This document shows, piece by piece, positions 6,045-6,218 of a stretch of 6,218 nucleotides of DNA; position 1 is the stretch's first letter; each line of letters opens with the position of its first letter. This DNA is from Candidatus Tagabacteria bacterium CG_4_10_14_0_2_um_filter_40_13 (GTDB taxonomy: Bacteria > Patescibacteriota > Minisyncoccia > GCA-002779875): NCBI GenBank assembly GCA_002792165.1, contig PFNV01000028.1:1-6218 (forward strand). The letters run 5' to 3'. The notes beneath the pieces are model-generated. The model made no database searches, had not been told where the DNA came from, and saw only the letters and a list, made by a program, of their open reading frames with translations. The translations under genes and the position numbers were made by a program.

Positions 6045-6120
6045 GGGCGCGTGGTGTAGCCTGGTTTAACACATTCCCCTGTCACGGGAAAGATCACGGG
6101 TTCAAATCCCGTCGCGCCCG
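6045..6120 (+). tRNA. tRNA-Asp (anticodon GUC)
   Basis: A canonical cloverleaf: acceptor GGGCGCG/CGCGCCC, D stem GTGT/ACAC with GG in the loop, anticodon stem TTCCC/GGGAA with loop CTGTCAC, 5-nt variable loop, T stem ACGGG/CCCGT with loop TTCAAAT, discriminator G73 as expected for Asp. CCA is not encoded (CTA follows). It starts 13 nt after the stop codon of the NlpC/P60 gene and is followed closely by a terminator. Confidence 0.96.
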
Positions 6121-6127
6121 CTATGAT

Positions 6128-6157
6128 AAAATTTCACACCTTTTGGTGTGGAATTTT
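6128..6157. terminator. Intrinsic terminator ending the tRNA-NlpC/P60-tRNA unit
   Basis: A 13-bp stem, AAAATTTCACACC with GGTGTGGAATTTT (one G-U pair), closes a TTTT loop and has A- and T-rich flanks. It begins 7 nt after tRNA-Asp. The trailing T-run is only four bases, and the structure is near symmetric, so it may also stop transcripts arriving from the right. Confidence 0.7.
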
Positions 6158-6165
6158 GGCATTAA

Positions 6166-6185
6166 TGAGTTGTACAGGATTTGAA
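6166..6185 (-). other. Sequence resembling the 3' end of a tRNA gene (T loop plus acceptor strand)
   Basis: On the minus strand this stretch reads TTCAAAT, CCTGT, ACAACTC, A, exactly the spacing of a T loop, 3' T-stem strand, 3' acceptor strand and discriminator base. It is preceded by G, as position 53 should be. The upstream bases (CGCC) do not pair with CCTGT, so no tRNA is encoded here. It could be a tRNA-end fragment left by integration, part of a dispersed repeat, or chance. Confidence 0.25.
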
Positions 6186-6194
6186 CGGCGGAGG

Positions 6195-6216
6195 AAAATT
6201 TTCAGCAGAAAATTTT
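6195..6216. repeat. AT-rich palindromic hairpin at the window end
   Basis: AAAATTTTC and GAAAATTTT pair as a 9-bp stem around an AGCA loop. Each arm is itself the palindrome AAAATTTT, so the unit is both a direct and an inverted repeat. It follows GGCGGAGG. This may be one copy of a dispersed intergenic repeat or the terminator of a gene beyond the window; only one copy is visible. Confidence 0.5.
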
Positions 6217-6218
6217 GC

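Noticed and set aside
1..6218. CRISPR arrays, toxin-antitoxin pairs or defence genes
   Set aside because: No regularly spaced repeats and no gene family linked to defence were seen on either strand.

Overview
The window looks like part of a small-genome bacterium of moderate-to-low GC, most plausibly a member of the Candidate Phyla Radiation (Patescibacteria). That assignment is inference. It rests on a class II (B12-type) ribonucleotide reductase with an ATP-cone and a C-terminal zinc ribbon, three tRNA genes without encoded CCA, an AT-rich codon style with standard TGA/TAA stops, an aberrant initiator tRNA, and very short or absent mRNA leaders. No marker gene in the window fixes the lineage.

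Layout, left to right. Positions 1 to about 1063 are an IS30-family insertion sequence. Its left end runs off the window, its transposase is intact, and its right inverted repeat overlaps the 3' end of the transposase gene. About 50 bp later is the 3' end of the minus-strand gene for adenosylcobalamin-dependent ribonucleotide reductase (nrdJ, 878 aa). A 127-bp divergent intergenic region separates nrdJ from a plus-strand initiator tRNA gene, and the two gene starts carry a nearly identical 16/17-nt element in inverted orientation. The initiator tRNA ends at a strong bidirectional terminator shared with a convergent minus-strand MATE-family transporter gene (457 aa), which has its own promoter and Shine-Dalgarno site. 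Divergent from the transporter is a compact plus-strand unit: promoter, tRNA with CAU anticodon, NlpC/P60-family protein (148 aa), tRNA-Asp, terminator. The window ends in an AT-rich palindrome next to a sequence resembling the 3' end of a tRNA.

How it fits together. The protein genes are housekeeping or cell-envelope functions: dNTP synthesis, small-molecule efflux, and peptide-bond hydrolysis probably directed at peptidoglycan. I see no defence system, CRISPR array or obviously new multi-gene machine. The most unusual signals are (1) an NlpC/P60 coding region wedged between two tRNA genes with gaps of only 3 and 13 nt and no ribosome-binding site, so that tRNA processing would itself create a leaderless mRNA; (2) an initiator tRNA with C33, G55 and a shortened D-loop; and (3) the mirrored start-site element between nrdJ and that tRNA.
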